Shown piece by piece: positions 61,587-64,000 of a stretch of DNA of 64,000 nucleotides. Positions within the stretch are counted from its first letter, which is position 1. Every line of letters begins with the position of its first letter. The position numbers and the translations under genes are program-made. The stretch is from Embiotoca jacksoni (Eukaryota; Chordata; Actinopteri; Embiotocidae): the NCBI GenBank assembly GCA_022577435.1, contig JAKOON010000032.1, positions 2,767,047-2,831,046 of the forward strand, written 5' to 3'. The notes below the pieces were generated by a model. It did not search any database. It saw only the letters and a list, made by a program, of their open reading frames with translations, and was not told the DNA's origin.

Positions 61587-64000
61587 CTGGTGAGGACAGA
61601 GGAGGGAGTTGGTAGAATTATGATAGGGTGGAAAAGGTTTAAGGCAGAAGTATATAATCATGCAAGGTTTAGGTTTTTTCACACTGTGAAATGAGCAATG
61701 GTGATACTTTAACAGCTGGAGATTATGCAAATATCACTGTTACAAACATCAGATCCAATAGTCTGTTTTTGAGCTTTCATTTAGTCTCATTCACACTAAA
61801 TTTTCTACAGAGGACTGCTAAATTACATATCAAAAGCTGAAAAATTGAAAATAATGAATTATTCCAACAGAGACAGGCTCAGGCTAGAGAATGATCCTAT
61901 CCAAAAATCAGCTCGAGAATAATTTGGAGTAAATAGCATCATGGTTAACTTGCATCTTGTGACGTTTGGAGTTTTGAAGTGACACTTTGAGGCTTTTTGT
62001 GGGTTGATTCTTAGATGGTGGGTTTTGTGTGAAGTGGGAAAAGACATTCATGAGGTGTTGATGTTACACCATTGCCAATGAGATTCCTGATGCTCAAACA
62101 GTTGAAAGGACTCTTCAGATATCTGGCATTGAAGTAGCTAGATGTTCTGATGTTGGTTTGCCATTGCTTGGACTTGATGCTTGGGTATTCTTTACATGCT
62201 AAGGCTAGAGGATCTATAGCTGTAGAGTTTACTGCCAGGAACATGAATGGTGCTGCTGCATTCGTGGGAGTTATGAGATTAGCATTGCTATCTACATGCA
62301 GCACAGATGTAAGCATGTTCTACACCGGGTACTTTTCATGAAGGGTCTAGCATTGTTTGGCAAAAACACTGGGGACTGTGTCTGTGGGCAGCTGGCAGGC
62401 AGCGTGTTTTGTGTAATGTTGCAAAGATGGTAGGAGTAGGTTTATAACGCATGGAACGTGGCCGTGAAACTAGTTTTAGTAAACATACAATATGGAGCCG
62501 GAGTTCACCTTCACCAGCAGTGCAAAGTTTCTGTTGCACTGTATAACGGTGATGTTGACAGATCATTTCCATAAACAATAGATTGTGCTATGATGAAAGT
62601 GAAAACAAAACCATTCTACTGTTTTTCATAAAAACACTCCTCTTGTTTACAACACCATAGCCATGGCAACTCTACTATCACCATGGAGACCCGTACCTGG
62701 CTACAAGAAGCATTAAAAATTCCTTTGTATCCTTACATCTACACAGGTGCAAGAGATTTCATTTGGGATAGAGGCGCGGGCCCCAGTGATTGTTTGTTAC
62801 AGAGAACTTATGAAGCCTATTTGTCTGAGGTGTCCGTGTGATTGCGTGCCGGTCTCCCGCCAGCGCAGCGCCTCTGAAGCGAAGAGATGGCCTCTGATCT
62901 GGTTTGCCATATTGTTAGCGAGGGCACGGACACACGCAAACAACCACATACATCCAGTGTCACACACACGAGCCCTCACATACACCTGCTGTTGATTCAA
63001 TTTCAGAAAAAGCAACATATTTTGGGTCTGGTTCAAAATACCTGTTTGAGGTATTAATGGCTGTGTGTGTGGGCTTGTGAGCGCAACTACAAGTGGTTGT
63101 TTTGAACCTGTGTGCCCTCAGATTTTCTGAATGTGTGTCCTTAAGGTAAGTATGCTCATGAATCATCACAGTGTGATTGGCACAGAGAAAAACATTGGAC
63201 CGAGGATAAATGGGCTCCCTGGCTATGCAGAATATTTCGCTTTCAGATTCAAAGAGGAAAAAAAATCTTTCTGAGGATCCCACCAGAGGAGAGAATATTG
63301 ATATCCTCCTCACTGATCTCTCTTTTTCTATTCATCGTTCGCTTCTTCTCTCTTTCTGAGGTGTAAACTGGCATGAACTGCTTTACAGAAAATCAGCAGT
63401 TTTAGAAAAAGGTGGCAGACTGATTAAAAATTATGCAGAGAAAAGGGCGAATTGAAAGACATTGAAATGCAGGCAATTTGTGGAATATCTCTGCAGAAAA
63501 AATAAACAAGAAGAATTGTCACGGAGGACAGCGAGGTGGAGATGGTGACAGAGTGTGTGTGTGTAGGAAAGGGGAGGCGGGGTAGATGGAGGGAAAAGGT
63601 GCTCTAACCGGCTCCCCATTACAGCGAGAGAGAGAGACAATCTGTCTGAGGAGGAGAGGTGTCACTTACACTGTGAGCACACACTCATCACCCCCCGCCC
63701 TCCCACCATCCAGCACTCCATCACCGCGCTCCCCCTCCTTCGCTACCAACTCCATCACCTGCTGCCCGACCCACCCACCTACCCCCCCCCTCTCTCTCCT
63801 CCTCTCCCGAGTGTGTGTGTGCGACCACAACACACACACACACACTCAGTCTTCTCCCTCACACGCCCCTAACAGGAAGCACTTATCACAAGGCGCCCGA
63901 CCATTCTTCTATTTATCTATTAAGTTGGGTTTTTCTGTCTTGTGAAAAATCTCCTCGCCCAATGTTTTCACACACAAGTGCTTCTGTTGACTCGTGGAAC
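61587..64000 (-). other. cdh24 intron upstream of the EC3/EC4 exon (partial)
   Basis: No further cadherin exon was found in this 2.4 kb. Expected EC3 signatures are absent from the minus-strand frames. Contents are AT-rich sequence and a C/T-rich, CA-containing stretch at 63690-63850. Confidence 0.6.

Noticed and set aside
61587..64000. Search for the upstream cdh24 exon encoding the first part of EC3
   Set aside because: None of the minus-strand frames shows cadherin motifs (LDRE, DxNDN, AxDxD), so the exon must lie beyond the window.

Overview
This window is nuclear DNA of a teleost fish, probably a percomorph-type genome. It holds intron-split vertebrate genes, very dense (CA)n/(TG)n microsatellites, and transposable elements typical of fishes: an L2/CR1-like LINE, Tc1 and mariner elements, a Penelope-like element, a tRNA-derived SINE and several MITE-like repeats. 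No prokaryotic, rRNA, tRNA-gene or CRISPR feature was seen.

Two protein-coding genes are supported, both on the minus strand and both running off the window. (1) The 3' part of a type II classical cadherin, best read as cdh24, occupies 61586 down to 39188 in eight exons. They encode the end of EC3, EC4, EC5, the transmembrane helix and the whole cytoplasmic tail. The first six exons have clean AG/GT borders, and the first four have the lengths I recall for type II cadherin exons. The signal peptide, prodomain and EC1 to most of EC3 lie beyond 64000. (2) The first two coding exons of a CARMIL-family gene (closest to carmil3 by recalled sequence) lie at 7900-7843 and 3919-3825 behind a GC-rich promoter-like region. 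The rest of that gene lies beyond position 1. The two genes are in tandem, cdh24 upstream, separated by about 31 kb of repeat-rich DNA with no convincing gene.

Layout: 1-3824 CARMIL intron 2; 3920-7842 CARMIL intron 1; 7840-8100 likely promoter and 5' UTR; 8100-39045 intergenic, with a LINE nested in an older repeat (15.4-17.4 kb), a SINE (21.5-21.9 kb), a perfect hairpin (23.9 kb) and MITE-like copies; 39188-61586 cdh24 exons, with introns carrying a Penelope-like remnant (41.1-41.9 kb), a Tc1 remnant (45.0-45.8 kb), MITEs (53.4 and 58.9 kb) and a mariner remnant whose interior has become a 0.7 kb minisatellite (59.8-61.3 kb); 61587-64000 a cdh24 intron with no exon found.

The most notable biology is the cadherin tail. 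About 380 residues of Ser/Gly-rich, low-complexity sequence, on an extra exon plus an enlarged last exon, sit between a well-kept p120-catenin site and a well-kept beta-catenin site, and a Lys/Glu-rich extension follows the usual C-terminus. The most notable DNA structures are the mariner-born minisatellite, a LINE inserted into an older repeat with its target duplication still legible, and a perfect 31-bp-arm hairpin.
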